From: Pseudomonas poae
Lineage (GTDB): Bacteria; Pseudomonadota; Gammaproteobacteria; Pseudomonadales; Pseudomonadaceae
Assembly: GCA_004000515.1 (NCBI GenBank)
Contig: CP034537.1
Location: 3,052,001-3,116,000, forward strand
DNA: 64,000 nt
Direction of reading: 5' to 3'
Positions 1 to 10,158 of this stretch are shown in pieces. Positions within the stretch are counted from its first letter, which is position 1. Each line of letters opens with the position of its first letter. Under the pieces are notes generated by a model. It was given only the letters and a program-made list of their open reading frames with translations, had not been told where the DNA came from and did no database searches. The position numbers and the translations under genes were made by a program.

Positions 1-218
1 CCGGTCTTGGCCAGCAGTTTGGCGTGCAGGGGCATTTCAAAGGCACCGCCGACTTCGAAGAAATCGATGTCCGATTCCTGGTAGCCCTGGGCGATCATTT
101 CGGCGAGGAAGCCTTTACGGGATTGGTCGACAATATCCTTGTGCCAGCAGGCCTGGATAAACGCGACACGCTCGCCGTGATGGTTTTTGCTTTTGCTGTC
201 GATTGCGGTGGGTTGCAT
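1..218 (-). CDS. ribH: 6,7-dimethyl-8-ribityllumazine synthase, N-terminal part (cut by window edge)
   Basis: Lumazine synthase makes 6,7-dimethyl-8-ribityllumazine, the last intermediate before riboflavin, from the ribityl-aminouracil and a 3,4-dihydroxybutanone phosphate. Only about 72 residues are in the window. The start ATG is at 218, after a GGAG-like site in 'aaacaggagtcagaac'. The segment 'ERVAFIQACWHKDIVDQSRK' and the later 'FEVGGAFEMPLHAKLLAKTG' match the beta-strand and the G-G-A-F-E-x-P loop of the family, most like the RibH2-type enzymes of pseudomonads. An FMN riboswitch in its leader gives independent support. The family identity is confident; the RibH2 subtype is an inference from wording. 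Confidence 0.85.
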   Translation of the reverse strand, partial: MQPTAIDSKSKNHHGERVAFIQACWHKDIVDQSRKGFLAEMIAQGYQESDIDFFEVGGAFEMPLHAKLLAKT

Positions 219-324
219 GTTCTGACTCCTGTTTAAGAAAAAACAGGGCGTTATGAATCGAATGGGATTTAAGGGTACGCCTGCCCGAATCGGCGCGCGG
301 CCCTTAGGTGCCAATCCCGTTCTC

Positions 325-505
325 TCTTCATCCGGACTATGACCGTCGGCCCCGGGATCACACCGGGTCTGCTGACCTTGTCGCCGTCCTGCGTGAGCAG
401 TTCGAGGCGCCAAGCGCTCGCGGGCTATACACGTTGCGTGTAATTACCGCCGGTGGGGAATTGCACCCCGCCCTGAGAACGTTGCCGCCAGAACCCTGGC
501 GGCGG
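325..505 (-). promoter_or_regulatory. FMN riboswitch (RFN element) in the ribH leader
   Basis: Read on the minus strand, the leader holds the RFN hallmarks in the right order: 'GGGCGGGGTGCAATTCCCC' then 'ACCGGCGGTAAT', 'AGCCCGCGAGCGC', 'GGTCAGCAGACCCGGTGTGA' and 'GCCGACGGTCATAGTCCGGA'. These are the conserved aptamer junction strands of FMN riboswitches. It lies about 105 nt upstream of the ribH start. A GC-rich inverted pair (about 269-304) between aptamer and gene may be the expression platform. Expected behaviour, from the family, is repression of ribH when FMN is plentiful. Confidence 0.93.
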
Positions 506-672
506 AGAGTTTTAACACGGTTTTTCCAAAACTGCACGATCGTCGTATCGATAAGCTATATCGGTTTGTTTGGTTGGTATTCGATTGAATGCGCAGGGGC
601 TTGATATTCCGTGGCTTTGCCCGCAGTAATCACTCTGAAAAGGAACTTACTGACCCCCAAGAGGCTTGTTTC

Positions 673-1677
673 ATGTCTGTGATCGACCTGCGCAGCGACA
701 CCGTGACCCAACCCACCCCCGGCATGCGTGACGCCATGGCCGCTGCCGCCAGCGGCGATGACGTGTATGGCGAAGACCCTAGCGTCAACCATCTGGAGGC
801 TGAACTGGCCAAGCGCCTGGGGTTTGCCGCTGCGTTGTTCGTGCCCACCGGCACCATGAGCAACCTGCTGGCGTTGATGGCCCACTGTGAGCGCGGCGAG
901 GAATACATCGTCGGCCAACAGGCCCACACCTACAAATACGAAGGCGGTGGTGCGGCGGTGCTCGGTTCGATCCAGCCGCAGCCGCTGGAGGTGCAGGCCG
1001 ACGGCTCGCTGGACCTGGACCACGTGCTCGCTGCTATCAAACCCGACGATTTCCACTTCGCTCGCACTCGCCTGCTGGCACTGGAAAACACCATGCAGGG
1101 CAAGGTGTTGCCACTGGAATACCTGGCCAAGGCGCGAGCGTTTACCCGTGAACACGGCCTGGCATTGCACCTGGACGGCGCGCGGATCTACAACGCGGCG
1201 GTCAAGCTGGGGGTGGATGCGCGGGAAATCGCCCAGCATTTCGACTCGGTGTCGGTGTGCTTGTCCAAGGGCTTGGGCGCGCCGATTGGCTCGGTGCTGT
1301 GCGGCTCAACGGCGCTGATCGCCAAGGCGCGCCGCCTGCGCAAAATGGTCGGCGGCGGTATGCGTCAGGCCGGCTCCCTGGCGGCGGCCGGGTTGTACGC
1401 CCTGGACCACCAGGTGCAGCGCCTGGCAGACGACCACGCCAACGCCCAATGGCTGGGGGATGAATTGCGCAAAGCTGGTTTCGAGGTGGAGCCGGTGCAG
1501 ACCAACATGGTCTACGTGCAGATCGGCGATCAGGCCCAGGCGCTGAAAGCCTTCGCCGCCGAACGCGGGATCAAGTTGAGCGCCGCGCCACGCCTGCGCA
1601 TGGTCACGCATTTGGATGTCAACCGGGCACAGATCGAGCAGGTGCTGGCGACATTCGTCGAATTTTCACGCAAATGA
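673..1677 (+). CDS. ltaE: low-specificity L-threonine aldolase
   Basis: PLP enzyme splitting L-threonine or L-allo-threonine into glycine and acetaldehyde, cytoplasmic. The 334-residue protein starts '[20 protein letters not shown]', the typical N-terminus of the family ('[10 protein letters not shown]'). The PLP lysine is expected in '[19 protein letters not shown]' near residue 200. I chose ATG 673 over the longer in-frame start at 589 because 'AAGAGG' sits about 8 nt upstream and family members begin here. It is divergent from ribH and stands alone, about 150 nt before alaS. Length is usual and the frame is intact. Confidence 0.93.
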   Translation: MSVIDLRSDTVTQPTPGMRDAMAAAASGDDVYGEDPSVNHLEAELAKRLGFAAALFVPTGTMSNLLALMAHCERGEEYIVGQQAHTYKYEGGGAAVLGSIQPQPLEVQADGSLDLDHVLAAIKPDDFHFARTRLLALENTMQGKVLPLEYLAKARAFTREHGLALHLDGARIYNAAVKLGVDAREIAQHFDSVSVCLSKGLGAPIGSVLCGSTALIAKARRLRKMVGGGMRQAGSLAAAGLYALDHQVQRLADDHANAQWLGDELRKAGFEVEPVQTNMVYVQIGDQAQALKAFAAERGIKLSAAPRLRMVTHLDVNRAQIEQVLATFVEFSRK

Positions 1678-1733
1678 CCGTACAGACCGTCTAATTGAAC
1701 CGCTCTATCGCATAAACACGCTGTACCACCGAC

Positions 1734-1759
1734 AAAGGGCCGATATAATGCGGCCCTTT
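1734..1759 (+). promoter_or_regulatory. alaS promoter with the -10 box inside a palindrome
   Basis: A perfect 9-bp inverted repeat, AAAGGGCCG / CGGCCCTTT, encloses an 8-base spacer that contains TATAAT (1744-1749). No strong -35 hexamer is visible. It lies 65-90 nt before the alaS ATG. In E. coli, AlaRS is known to bind a palindrome around its own start site and repress; the same logic is possible here but is an inference. Confidence 0.55.
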
Positions 1760-1823
1760 GCCGTCGCTCCGTCTGATGATGTTGCGCACTGGCCTTTGGC
1801 CGCAGCCTCCGTGGAAGAACCTA

Positions 1824-4442
<2,619 letters not shown>

Positions 4443-4452
4443 GGCACCGTTA

Positions 4453-4481
4453 ACCGGCCCGTGGTCTAGTCGCGGGCCGGT
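4453..4481 (+). terminator. possible alaS terminator hairpin
   Basis: Inverted repeat ACCGGCCCG / CGGGCCGGT just after the alaS stop. The following T-rich stretch is interrupted by G (tgtggtgttgttt), so its strength is uncertain. Confidence 0.45.
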
Positions 4482-4537
4482 GTGGTGTTGTTTGATTGGA
4501 TAATAGGCGCCCCTTTACGGGCTGAGGCGGCTTAGAA

Positions 4538-5779
4538 ATGGCTTTGATCGTACAGAAATTTGGAGGCACCTCGGTTGGTTCTGTCGAAAGAATCGAACAG
4601 GTAGCCGACAAGGTTAAGAAATTCCGCGATGCTGGCGACGACCTGGTGGTGGTGCTGTCGGCCATGAGCGGCGAGACCAATCGCCTGATCGATCTGGCCA
4701 AGGCAATCAGCGGTGATCAACAGCCGCTGCCGCGTGAGCTGGATGTGATTGTGTCCACGGGTGAGCAGGTGACCATCGCCTTGCTGGCCATGGCGCTGAA
4801 CAAACGTGGCGTGCCGGCGGTGTCCTACACTGGCAGCCAGGTGCGCATCCTTACCGACAGCTCGCATACCAAGGCGCGCATTCTGCAGATTGACGATCAG
4901 AAAATTCGTACTGATCTGCAAGCAGGCCGCGTGGTAGTTGTAGCGGGCTTCCAGGGTGTGGACGAGCACGGCAACATCACGACCCTGGGACGTGGCGGTT
5001 CGGACACCACCGGCGTGGCACTGGCAGCGGCTCTCAAGGCTGATGAATGCCAGATCTACACCGATGTGGACGGCGTCTACACCACCGACCCGCGTGTTGT
5101 GTCCGTGGCTCAGCGCCTGGACAAGATCACCTTCGAAGAGATGCTGGAAATGGCCAGCCTCGGTTCCAAGGTGCTGCAGATCCGTGCGGTGGAATTCGCC
5201 GGCAAGTACAACGTTCCGCTGCGCGTATTGCACAGCTTCAAAGAGGGTCCGGGCACCCTCATTACTATTGATGAAGAGGAATCCATGGAACAGCCGATCA
5301 TTTCCGGTATCGCATTCAACCGTGATGAAGCCAAGCTGACTATCCGTGGCGTGCCAGACACCCCGGGCGTGGCTTTCAAGATTCTGGGCCCTATCAGCGA
5401 CGCGAACGTTGAAGTCGACATGATCGTGCAGAACGTTTCGCACGATAACACCACCGATTTCACCTTCACCGTGCACCGCAACGAGTACGATGCGGCTCTC
5501 AAGATCCTGGAGAACACCGCCAGCGAGATTGGTGCCCGTGAAGTGGTCGGCGATACCAAGATTGCCAAGGTGTCGATCGTAGGCGTTGGCATGCGTTCCC
5601 ACGCCGGCGTTGCGAGCCGCATGTTCGGCGCGCTGGCCAAGGAAAGCATCAACATCCAGATGATCTCCACCTCGGAAATCAAAGTCTCGGTGGTGATTGA
5701 AGAGAAGTACCTGGAGCTGGCTGTACGGGCGTTGCATACGGCTTTTGAGCTGGACGCTCCGGCTCGACAGGGCGAGTGA
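4538..5779 (+). CDS. lysC: aspartate kinase with two ACT domains
   Basis: Phosphorylates aspartate, the first step to lysine, threonine, methionine and diaminopimelate. The 413-residue protein opens 'MALIVQKFGGTSVGSVERI', with the kinase ATP-binding motif KFGGTS at residues 7-12. Kinase residues run to about 245 ('TDVDGVYTTDPRVV', 'LGSKVLQIRAVEFA'). Two ACT domains follow (about 265-400; 'VPDTPGVAFKILGPISDANV' and 'IVGVGMRSHAGVASRMFGAL'), the allosteric site for lysine and threonine. An internal start near residue 250, giving a separate beta subunit, is known in some bacteria; an ATG with 'gaagaggaatcc' upstream occurs here at 5285. Confidence 0.96.
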   Translation: MALIVQKFGGTSVGSVERIEQVADKVKKFRDAGDDLVVVLSAMSGETNRLIDLAKAISGDQQPLPRELDVIVSTGEQVTIALLAMALNKRGVPAVSYTGSQVRILTDSSHTKARILQIDDQKIRTDLQAGRVVVVAGFQGVDEHGNITTLGRGGSDTTGVALAAALKADECQIYTDVDGVYTTDPRVVSVAQRLDKITFEEMLEMASLGSKVLQIRAVEFAGKYNVPLRVLHSFKEGPGTLITIDEEESMEQPIISGIAFNRDEAKLTIRGVPDTPGVAFKILGPISDANVEVDMIVQNVSHDNTTDFTFTVHRNEYDAALKILENTASEIGAREVVGDTKIAKVSIVGVGMRSHAGVASRMFGALAKESINIQMISTSEIKVSVVIEEKYLELAVRALHTAFELDAPARQGE

Positions 5780-5788
5780 TGTAATGCC

Positions 5789-5821
5789 AGGAAGGCGCGG
5801 TTTACCGCGCCTTTCCTTTTT
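5789..5821 (+). terminator. rho-independent terminator after lysC
   Basis: The arms AGGAAGGCGCGG and CCGCGCCTTTCCT around TTTA, followed by TTTT, form a strong hairpin with a U-tract. It separates lysC from csrA. Confidence 0.85.
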
Positions 5822-5951
5822 GTAGGGCGCATGTTCTTTTGCGTGGGCTCGACAATACTTAGGCGTGTAGGGCTATGGCCATTGGCTTGTAGGTCGAACG
5901 CCTTTTTTTGCAGACTGTTGTTCCTGAAATGAAATGCGTGAGGAGAAAGGT

Positions 5952-6140
5952 ATGCTGATTCTGACTCGTCGTTGCGCAGAAAGCCTGATTATCGGTGATG
6001 GCGAAATCACCGTGACCGTGCTCGGCGTCAAAGGCAATCAAGTGCGTATTGGGGTTAACGCTCCGAAAGAGGTGGCGGTCCACCGCGAGGAAATCTACCT
6101 GCGGATCAAGAAAGAGAAGGACGAAGAACCAACCCTTTAA
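5952..6140 (+). CDS. csrA: carbon storage regulator CsrA / RsmA
   Basis: Small dimeric RNA-binding protein that blocks or protects mRNAs carrying GGA motifs in the Gac/Rsm cascade of pseudomonads. It is titrated by the RsmX/Y/Z RNAs. The 62-residue protein is the family size. The first strand '[16 protein letters not shown]' and the C-terminal part with '[12 protein letters not shown]', which contains the RNA-contacting arginine, are intact. ATG 5952 is preceded by 'GAGGAGAAAGGT', a strong ribosome site; the in-frame ATG at 5934 lies upstream of that site. The lysC-csrA-tRNA order is conserved in Pseudomonas. In pseudomonads this copy is usually called rsmA. Confidence 0.96.
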   Translation: MLILTRRCAESLIIGDGEITVTVLGVKGNQVRIGVNAPKEVAVHREEIYLRIKKEKDEEPTL

Positions 6141-6159
6141 TTTTTATCGTTTTTTATGT

Positions 6160-6188
6160 TTGCAAACGGGGATGAACGTGGTTAATAT
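6160..6188 (+). promoter_or_regulatory. sigma-70 promoter of tRNA-Ser
   Basis: TTGCAA (6160-6165) and TAATAT (6183-6188) are 17 nt apart and end 14 nt before the tRNA-Ser gene. Confidence 0.65.
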
Positions 6189-6202
6189 ACGCCCCGTGTT
6201 GC

Positions 6203-6292
6203 GGAGAGCTGGCCGAGTGGCCGAAGGCGCTCCCCTGCTAAGGGAGTACACCTCAAAAGGGTGTCGGGGGTTCGAATCCCCGTTCTCCGCCA
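6203..6292 (+). tRNA. tRNA-Ser (GCT)
   Basis: Acceptor strands GGAGAGC and GTTCTCC pair. The D-arm GCCGAGTGGCCGAAGGC, the anticodon loop CTGCTAA (anticodon GCT), a long variable arm typical of tRNA-Ser, the T-loop GGTTCGAATCC and an encoded CCA are all present. It reads AGC/AGU serine codons. Confidence 0.96.
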
Positions 6293-6358
6293 TTATTTGC
6301 CTAGTACGTTGCAATCTGGTTTTTTCGTTAAGTGGTTGAAATTAAACGAAAAAATAGC

Positions 6359-6386
6359 TTTACATAGAGATTGAACGGCCTATAAT
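6359..6386 (+). promoter_or_regulatory. sigma-70 promoter of the tRNA-Arg pair
   Basis: TTTACA and a perfect TATAAT are separated by 16 nt, with a GCGCGG discriminator, 14 nt before the first tRNA-Arg. The GC-rich discriminator is typical of stable-RNA promoters. Confidence 0.8.
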
Positions 6387-6400
6387 GCGCGGCAACAAAT

Positions 6401-6477
6401 GCACTCGTAGCTCAGCTGGATAGAGTACTCGGCTACGAACCGAGCGGTCACAGGTTCGAATCCTGTCGAGTGCACCA
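6401..6477 (+). tRNA. tRNA-Arg (ACG), copy 1
   Basis: A 77-nt cloverleaf with encoded CCA. Acceptor GCACTCG / CGAGTGC, anticodon stem CTCGG / CCGAG with loop CTACGAA (anticodon ACG, expected to be deaminated to ICG). It reads CGU, CGC and CGA. Confidence 0.96.
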
Positions 6478-6549
6478 TTTAAGAGTCGGTTGCAGCAATG
6501 CAGGTGACTTGGCTTCAACCAGTTGTGATCTGGTCTAAAAACACAATCT

Positions 6550-6626
6550 GCACTCGTAGCTCAGCTGGATAGAGTACTCGGCTACGAACCGAGCGGTCAC
6601 AGGTTCGAATCCTGTCGAGTGCACCA
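6550..6626 (+). tRNA. tRNA-Arg (ACG), copy 2
   Basis: Identical over all 77 nt to the copy at 6401, from which it is separated by 72 nt. There is no clear own promoter; it is probably processed from one transcript that ends at the terminator at 6634. Confidence 0.96.
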
Positions 6627-6633
6627 TACAAAC

Positions 6634-6660
6634 AAAAAGCCCGCCTAGTGCGGGCTTTTT
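6634..6660 (+). terminator. terminator after the tRNA genes
   Basis: AAAAAGCCCGC / GCGGGCTTTTT around CTAGT, a classic GC stem with U-tract. The following 6661-6952 holds no gene I can support. Confidence 0.88.
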
Positions 6661-6952
6661 GCCGTCTGGGTTTTATGTTTTTCTCCTACCTATGTGTTTT
6701 CCTTCCGGGCTGTGTCGTCGCAGTTCATAGATGCAGCCAATGCTCAGCTTTGTCTCGCAAGCGCTTGTTCTTTCCAGTTTTTTAACGTTTAAAGCGCGCG
6801 CAGCGTGTATCATTACGCCCGTCAGCCCCGCCGGGGCTTGTGGAATGCCTCCATGGACTTACCCAGTAGTGACTCAGTACCCCGTTTTACCAATCATGAA
6901 TTGACTGATTGATCCTTCCGGCGTGCCCCGCTGCTGGGAGTGGAGTTCGCCT

Positions 6953-8395
6953 ATGACCGAAGTAGAAGTAAAGAAAACACAAGAAAGCCTGCAGGATCGC
7001 CTGGCTCAAGTCATCGAGCTGCTGCAGCGCCAGCGCGTGGTCGAAGACCTTACGCACCGCCAGGATGGCCCGAATAACAACCTGGTCGAAAACCTGGTTC
7101 ACCGGCAAAACCTCGTCGAGTTGCAACGCAAGCTCGATGACCTGCACTCCGCCGACGTCGCCTATATTCTCGAAGCCTTGCCGCTGGATGATCGACTGAC
7201 CCTATGGCAGTTGGTCAAGGCTGATCGTGACGGCGACATTCTCCTAGAAGTATCTGACTCAGTCCGTGAAACGCTGATCGCCGACATGGACGATCACGAG
7301 CTCTTGGCTGCGGCCAAGGAGATGGACGCCGACGAACTCGCTGACCTGGCTCCTGAGCTGCCGCGCGACGTCGTGCACGAGCTGATGGAAGCCCTCGATG
7401 GCCAGCAGCGTGAGCGCGTACGCTCCGCACTGTCCTATGACGAGGATCAGGTCGGCGCCCTGATGGACTTCGAGATGGTCACCATCCGAGAAGACGTCAG
7501 CCTGGAAGTCGTCTTGCGTTACCTGCGTCGACTTAAAGAGTTGCCAGGTCATACCGACAAGCTGTTTGTGGTCGATTACGAGGGCATCCTCAAGGGTGTG
7601 CTGCCGATCAAGCGTTTGCTGGTCAATGATCCGGATAAAAAAGTTGCTGACTTGATGGCCAGCGACACTGTGAGCTTTCACCCGGATGAAGATGCCTACG
7701 AGGCCGCCCAGGCGTTCGAGCGTTATGACTTGATTTCGGCGCCCGTGGTCGACAAGAACGGCAAGTTGATCGGCCGTCTGACCATCGATGAAATGGTCGA
7801 CCTGATTCGTGAAGAGAGCGAGACCGAAGTTCTCAACATGGCGGGTCTGCGTGAAGAAGAAGATATTTTCGCATCGGTCTGGCGCTCGCTGCATAACCGT
7901 TGGGCGTGGCTGGCCGTTAACCTGATTACTGCGTTTATTGCTTCGCGGGTGATCGGGTTGTTTGAAGGTTCGATCGAGAAGCTGGTGGCCCTCGCGGCGC
8001 TGATGCCGATTGTGGCCGGTATCGGCGGTAACTCGGGTAACCAGACTATTACCATGATCGTGCGTGCCATGGCGCTGGATCAGGTAAGCACCGCCAATTC
8101 ATCGCGCTTGCTGCGCAAGGAGCTTGCGGTAGGCCTGATCAACGGTCTTGTGTGGGGTGGGGTGATTGGTGTTGTGGCCTATTTGCTGTACGGCAGTTGG
8201 TCCCTTGGCGTCGTGATGACGGCTGCCATGACCCTCAACCTGCTCTTGGCGGCGTTGATGGGGGTGTTGATCCCTATGACCCTGGCCCGCCTGGGCCGTG
8301 ATCCGGCAATGGGCGCCAGTGTGATGATTACCGCCATGACCGACAGCGGTGGCTTCTTTATCTTCTTGGGCCTGGCGACGATCTTCCTGCTCTGA
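6953..8395 (+). CDS. mgtE: magnesium transporter MgtE
   Basis: Inner-membrane Mg2+ channel gated by its own cytoplasmic domain. The 480-residue protein shows the order known for MgtE: an acidic helical N domain (about 40-160; 'MDADELADLAPELPRDVVHE'), two CBS domains (about 165-290; 'MVTIREDVSLEVVLRYLRRL', 'VVDKNGKLIGRLTIDEMVDL'), a connecting helix, and five membrane segments from about 315. These include 'LMPIVAGIGGNSGNQT', the pore-lining region, and 'DPAMGASVMITAMTDSGGFF', which carries an Mg-binding aspartate. ATG 6953 follows 'GGGAGTGGAG'. A GC hairpin just after the stop may end transcription. Confidence 0.95.
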   Translation: MTEVEVKKTQESLQDRLAQVIELLQRQRVVEDLTHRQDGPNNNLVENLVHRQNLVELQRKLDDLHSADVAYILEALPLDDRLTLWQLVKADRDGDILLEVSDSVRETLIADMDDHELLAAAKEMDADELADLAPELPRDVVHELMEALDGQQRERVRSALSYDEDQVGALMDFEMVTIREDVSLEVVLRYLRRLKELPGHTDKLFVVDYEGILKGVLPIKRLLVNDPDKKVADLMASDTVSFHPDEDAYEAAQAFERYDLISAPVVDKNGKLIGRLTIDEMVDLIREESETEVLNMAGLREEEDIFASVWRSLHNRWAWLAVNLITAFIASRVIGLFEGSIEKLVALAALMPIVAGIGGNSGNQTITMIVRAMALDQVSTANSSRLLRKELAVGLINGLVWGGVIGVVAYLLYGSWSLGVVMTAAMTLNLLLAALMGVLIPMTLARLGRDPAMGASVMITAMTDSGGFFIFLGLATIFLL

Positions 8396-8458
8396 TTCAC
8401 TCCGGCGGGGGCAGATCTGTCCCCGCATCTCCCTGCATTCCCTTCCCAAATTCCATGC

Positions 8459-8483
8459 AAAAAAAAGCCAGCACGTGGCTGGC
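8459..8483 (-). terminator. terminator of amrZ (minus strand)
   Basis: Read on the minus strand, GCCAGCCACGTGCTGGC is followed by eight T. It lies 20 nt beyond the restored amrZ stop at 8503. It also shows that the frame-shifted extension of amrZ to 8397 is not real. Confidence 0.82.
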
Positions 8484-8502
8484 TTCGGCTTTCAGTTGCA
8501 GA

Positions 8503-8828
8503 TCAATTGGCTTCTGCGGCCGCCTCAACGTCGTGCGCGATAAGCGAGACGAGAGCATTTTGCTGGCGGTGGAGAGCTGACGAAAACGCTGCAGCAGTTC
8601 GCGTTCGTGCAGTGACAGCTCGGGGCTGTCCAGGCGCATGCTCAACTCTTCGCCCAGCGCACCTTCCTGAATAAGGCTCTGTTCCAGGCGCGCGATGATT
8701 TCGGAGTTCATGCTTCGGTGATGATTGCGAGCCACCTCGGCAATGCGTTCCCGCATTCCGTCTGGCAGACGTACGACGAACTTGTCAGCCGTACGGCTGG
8801 AATAAATTGCCTGTTTCAATGGGCGCAT
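8503..8828 (-). CDS. amrZ: ribbon-helix-helix regulator AmrZ/AlgZ (frame broken by a 1-nt loss)
   Basis: Arc-type DNA-binding regulator that controls alginate, motility and c-di-GMP genes in pseudomonads. The N-terminus '[20 protein letters not shown]' and '[15 protein letters not shown]' match AmrZ, including the beta-strand that reads DNA. At about 8571 one base is missing (minus strand TCCACC where TCCCACC is expected). As written, the frame runs on to 8397 with an unrelated tail. Restoring one C gives '[20 protein letters not shown]' and a stop at 8503, 108 residues, the length of P. aeruginosa AmrZ as I recall it. The terminator at 8459 fits this end. I treat the shift as a sequence error. 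Confidence 0.88.
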
Positions 8829-9210
8829 ATATTTAACCGGTTAGTTCAGGGGAGCGGTTTTTGGAATTGGCCGCAAGATGTGTGTTAGGACAAGGTTCGC
8901 AGCCAAATGTTCAACCTGAATTGCAAAGAGGCCGCATCATGCCTCAGATTTGCCATTTCCTTGGCGTCAATTCTGTGACAAATATTGAACTGCCTAAAGG
9001 CTTTATGCCAGCACTCATTTGCATTTTTGCGGACTGGTTGGAAAACTTTTCTACGAGTGATTCCGTAGGGGAACTTCCAGCAAGTCCTGGCCACCACAGG
9101 GGTTTAGGCCCGCTATCCTATAGCAAAGTGGCCTTTTGCCCGCAGCTTTAAGACTAGTGGCATTTTGCCGATTTGCGAGGGCGAGGCGACATAAGGTCGG
9201 GAGGGAGGGG
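8829..9210. other. 382-nt upstream region of amrZ with a repeated GTGGCxTTTTGCC site
   Basis: No gene is supported here. Two near-identical 14-mers, GTGGCCTTTTGCCC (9128-9141) and GTGGCATTTTGCCG (9157-9170), lie 29 nt apart, upstream of amrZ. They are candidate operator sites. AmrZ is known to repress its own gene in P. aeruginosa, so self-binding is the first hypothesis, but I cannot match the exact motif from memory. Confidence 0.45.
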
Positions 9211-9390
9211 TTAACGCAAAACCGGATCAAATTTGATTCGGCGACCCACGATTAGCGTGAGCAACAACAGGCTGGCGGATACGCCGGCTGCAATGAGTGC
9301 GGTGGTTTGCTCGCCTTCAGAGCTAGCGCTCAGGCCGAAAATGCCGGTGGCGAGGGTCAGGCATAGAAACAGCCAGGCAGATTTGGTCAT
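9211..9390 (-). CDS. small membrane protein, function unknown
   Basis: 59 residues starting 'MTKSAWLFLCLTLATGIFGL', with two hydrophobic stretches (about 4-20 and 33-49) and a short basic/polar tail 'GRRIKFDPVLR'. It would sit in the inner membrane as a hairpin. Start 9390 is chosen because the minus strand reads 'TGAGGAAACCACTC' directly before it, a strong ribosome site; the earlier in-frame ATG at 9405 would overlap that site. I do not recognise the family. Confidence 0.6.
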   Translation of the reverse strand: MTKSAWLFLCLTLATGIFGLSASSEGEQTTALIAAGVSASLLLLTLIVGRRIKFDPVLR

Positions 9391-9628
9391 GAGTGGTTTC
9401 CTCAAAAACCCAGTGTTCAGAGACGGGCGCAGCTTGATCGCCTTGAGTCAGGCGTACCTGCGATTGCACGTTTGGGGTCATCACTGCCAGCTGCGGGCGC
9501 TGTTGCAGGTGGTGTGGCACGGCCTGGCTGATCTGTGCGGGGTCATTCGTACCAGTCGTTTGAAAGTGAAACGTCACCAATGCAGCCAGGGCTACGGCAT
9601 TGAGGCTCAACAGAAGGGCACTGTTCAT
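9323..9628 (-). CDS. small secreted or membrane-anchored protein, unknown; 3' end probably mis-framed
   Basis: Starts 'MNSALLLSLNAVALAALVTF', a signal-peptide-like or anchor helix, then a polar stretch ending 'QAAPVSEHWVF'. ATG 9628 has GGAGA 8 nt upstream. As written the frame runs on into the next gene to 9323. If one T is restored in the run of five at 9404-9408, a TGA appears right after 'HWVF' (77 residues) and overlaps the ribosome site of the next gene. That would make a tidy two-gene unit, and it matches the base-loss pattern of the window. Function unknown. Confidence 0.45.
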   Translation of the reverse strand: MNSALLLSLNAVALAALVTFHFQTTGTNDPAQISQAVPHHLQQRPQLAVMTPNVQSQVRLTQGDQAAPVSEHWVFEETTHDQICLAVSMPDPRHRHFRPER

Positions 9629-9955
9629 GGTCATGTTCTCCGCTTGACGCCGTGGCTGAATGGGTCTTGTAGGAGAGGTATTGCAGGTCTTGTGCCAATC
9701 TATATATTCAATAAAATCAATGTCTTGAGTCTACTTTAAACGCTCTTTAGGTTGCAATTTGCAATGCTGGCATTTTAGGGGAGTGCATTTTGCACGATAG
9801 CGCCATGTGCCTGTGTTTACTGGGCAAAACCCTGATCGTCACAGGAGGGGTCGACCTACACTCAAAAAAGCCAACGGACGACATGACAAAACCCACCTTG
9901 GCCGTTAACATGCACGCCGTCCGTCGCAGCGCCCTTGGCTCGGTGGCTGTCATTT
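9629..9955. other. 327-nt intergenic region before tRNA-Arg(CCT)
   Basis: I see no gene with a credible start and ribosome site. An AT-rich stretch (9701-9736) could hold a promoter for the small genes on the minus strand. The tRNA promoter must lie in 9900-9950, but I could not pick clear hexamers. Confidence 0.4.
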
Positions 9956-10033
9956 GTCCCAGTAGCTCAATTGGATAGAGCATCCCCCTCCTAAGGGGGA
10001 AGGTTGGCCGTTCGAACCGGCCCTGGGACACCA
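9956..10033 (+). tRNA. tRNA-Arg (CCT), integration target
   Basis: Acceptor GTCCCAG / CTGGGAC, D-arm AGCTCAATTGGATAGAGCA, anticodon stem CCCCC / GGGGG with loop TCCTAAG (anticodon CCT), T-arm GGCCGTTCGAACCGGCC, discriminator A and encoded CCA. It reads AGG. Its last 48 nt are repeated at 21608, so the integrated element restores an intact tRNA gene at this end. Confidence 0.95.
9986..10033 (+). repeat. attL, 48-bp direct repeat (tRNA 3' half)
   Basis: Identical to 21608-21655 (offset 11,622). It begins with CCCTCCTAAGGGGG in the anticodon arm and ends with the CCA. Confidence 0.93.
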
Positions 10034-10078
10034 TATAAACCGGGCCTCTCCCGCCGATTCACTGCCAGATCACTTTTC

Positions 10079-10101
10079 CCGTGACAGCAGGGTGGCAGCA
10101 G
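10079..10101 (+). repeat. subterminal direct repeat, left copy
   Basis: CCGTGACAGCAGGGTG then GCAGCA. The same string with one change (A for G) occurs at 21494-21515, inside the right end. Repeats in the same orientation near both ends suggest arm-type sites for the integrase (inference). Confidence 0.5.
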
Positions 10102-10110
10102 CAGGCCAAC

Positions 10111-10150
10111 AAAAAGCCCCGCCGGGCGATGCTCAGGCGGGGCTTTTTTG
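10111..10150. terminator. bidirectional terminator at the left end of the element
   Basis: AAAAAGCCCCGCC ... GGCGGGGCTTTTTT with a 14-nt middle. U-tracts on both strands let it stop the tRNA transcript (+) and the recombinase transcript (-). Confidence 0.8.
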
Positions 10151-10158
10151 TGGGCGGC

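Noticed and set aside
8397..8502. C-terminal extension of the amrZ frame
   Set aside because: It follows a 1-nt loss and passes through the gene's terminator; the restored frame ends at 8503.
8885..9097. 70-codon minus-strand frame upstream of amrZ
   Set aside because: No ribosome site, odd composition, and it lies in the amrZ promoter region.
9747..10034. Minus-strand frame starting 'MVSQGRFERPTFPLRRGMLY' over tRNA-Arg(CCT)
   Set aside because: A well-known false protein made by translating the tRNA in reverse.
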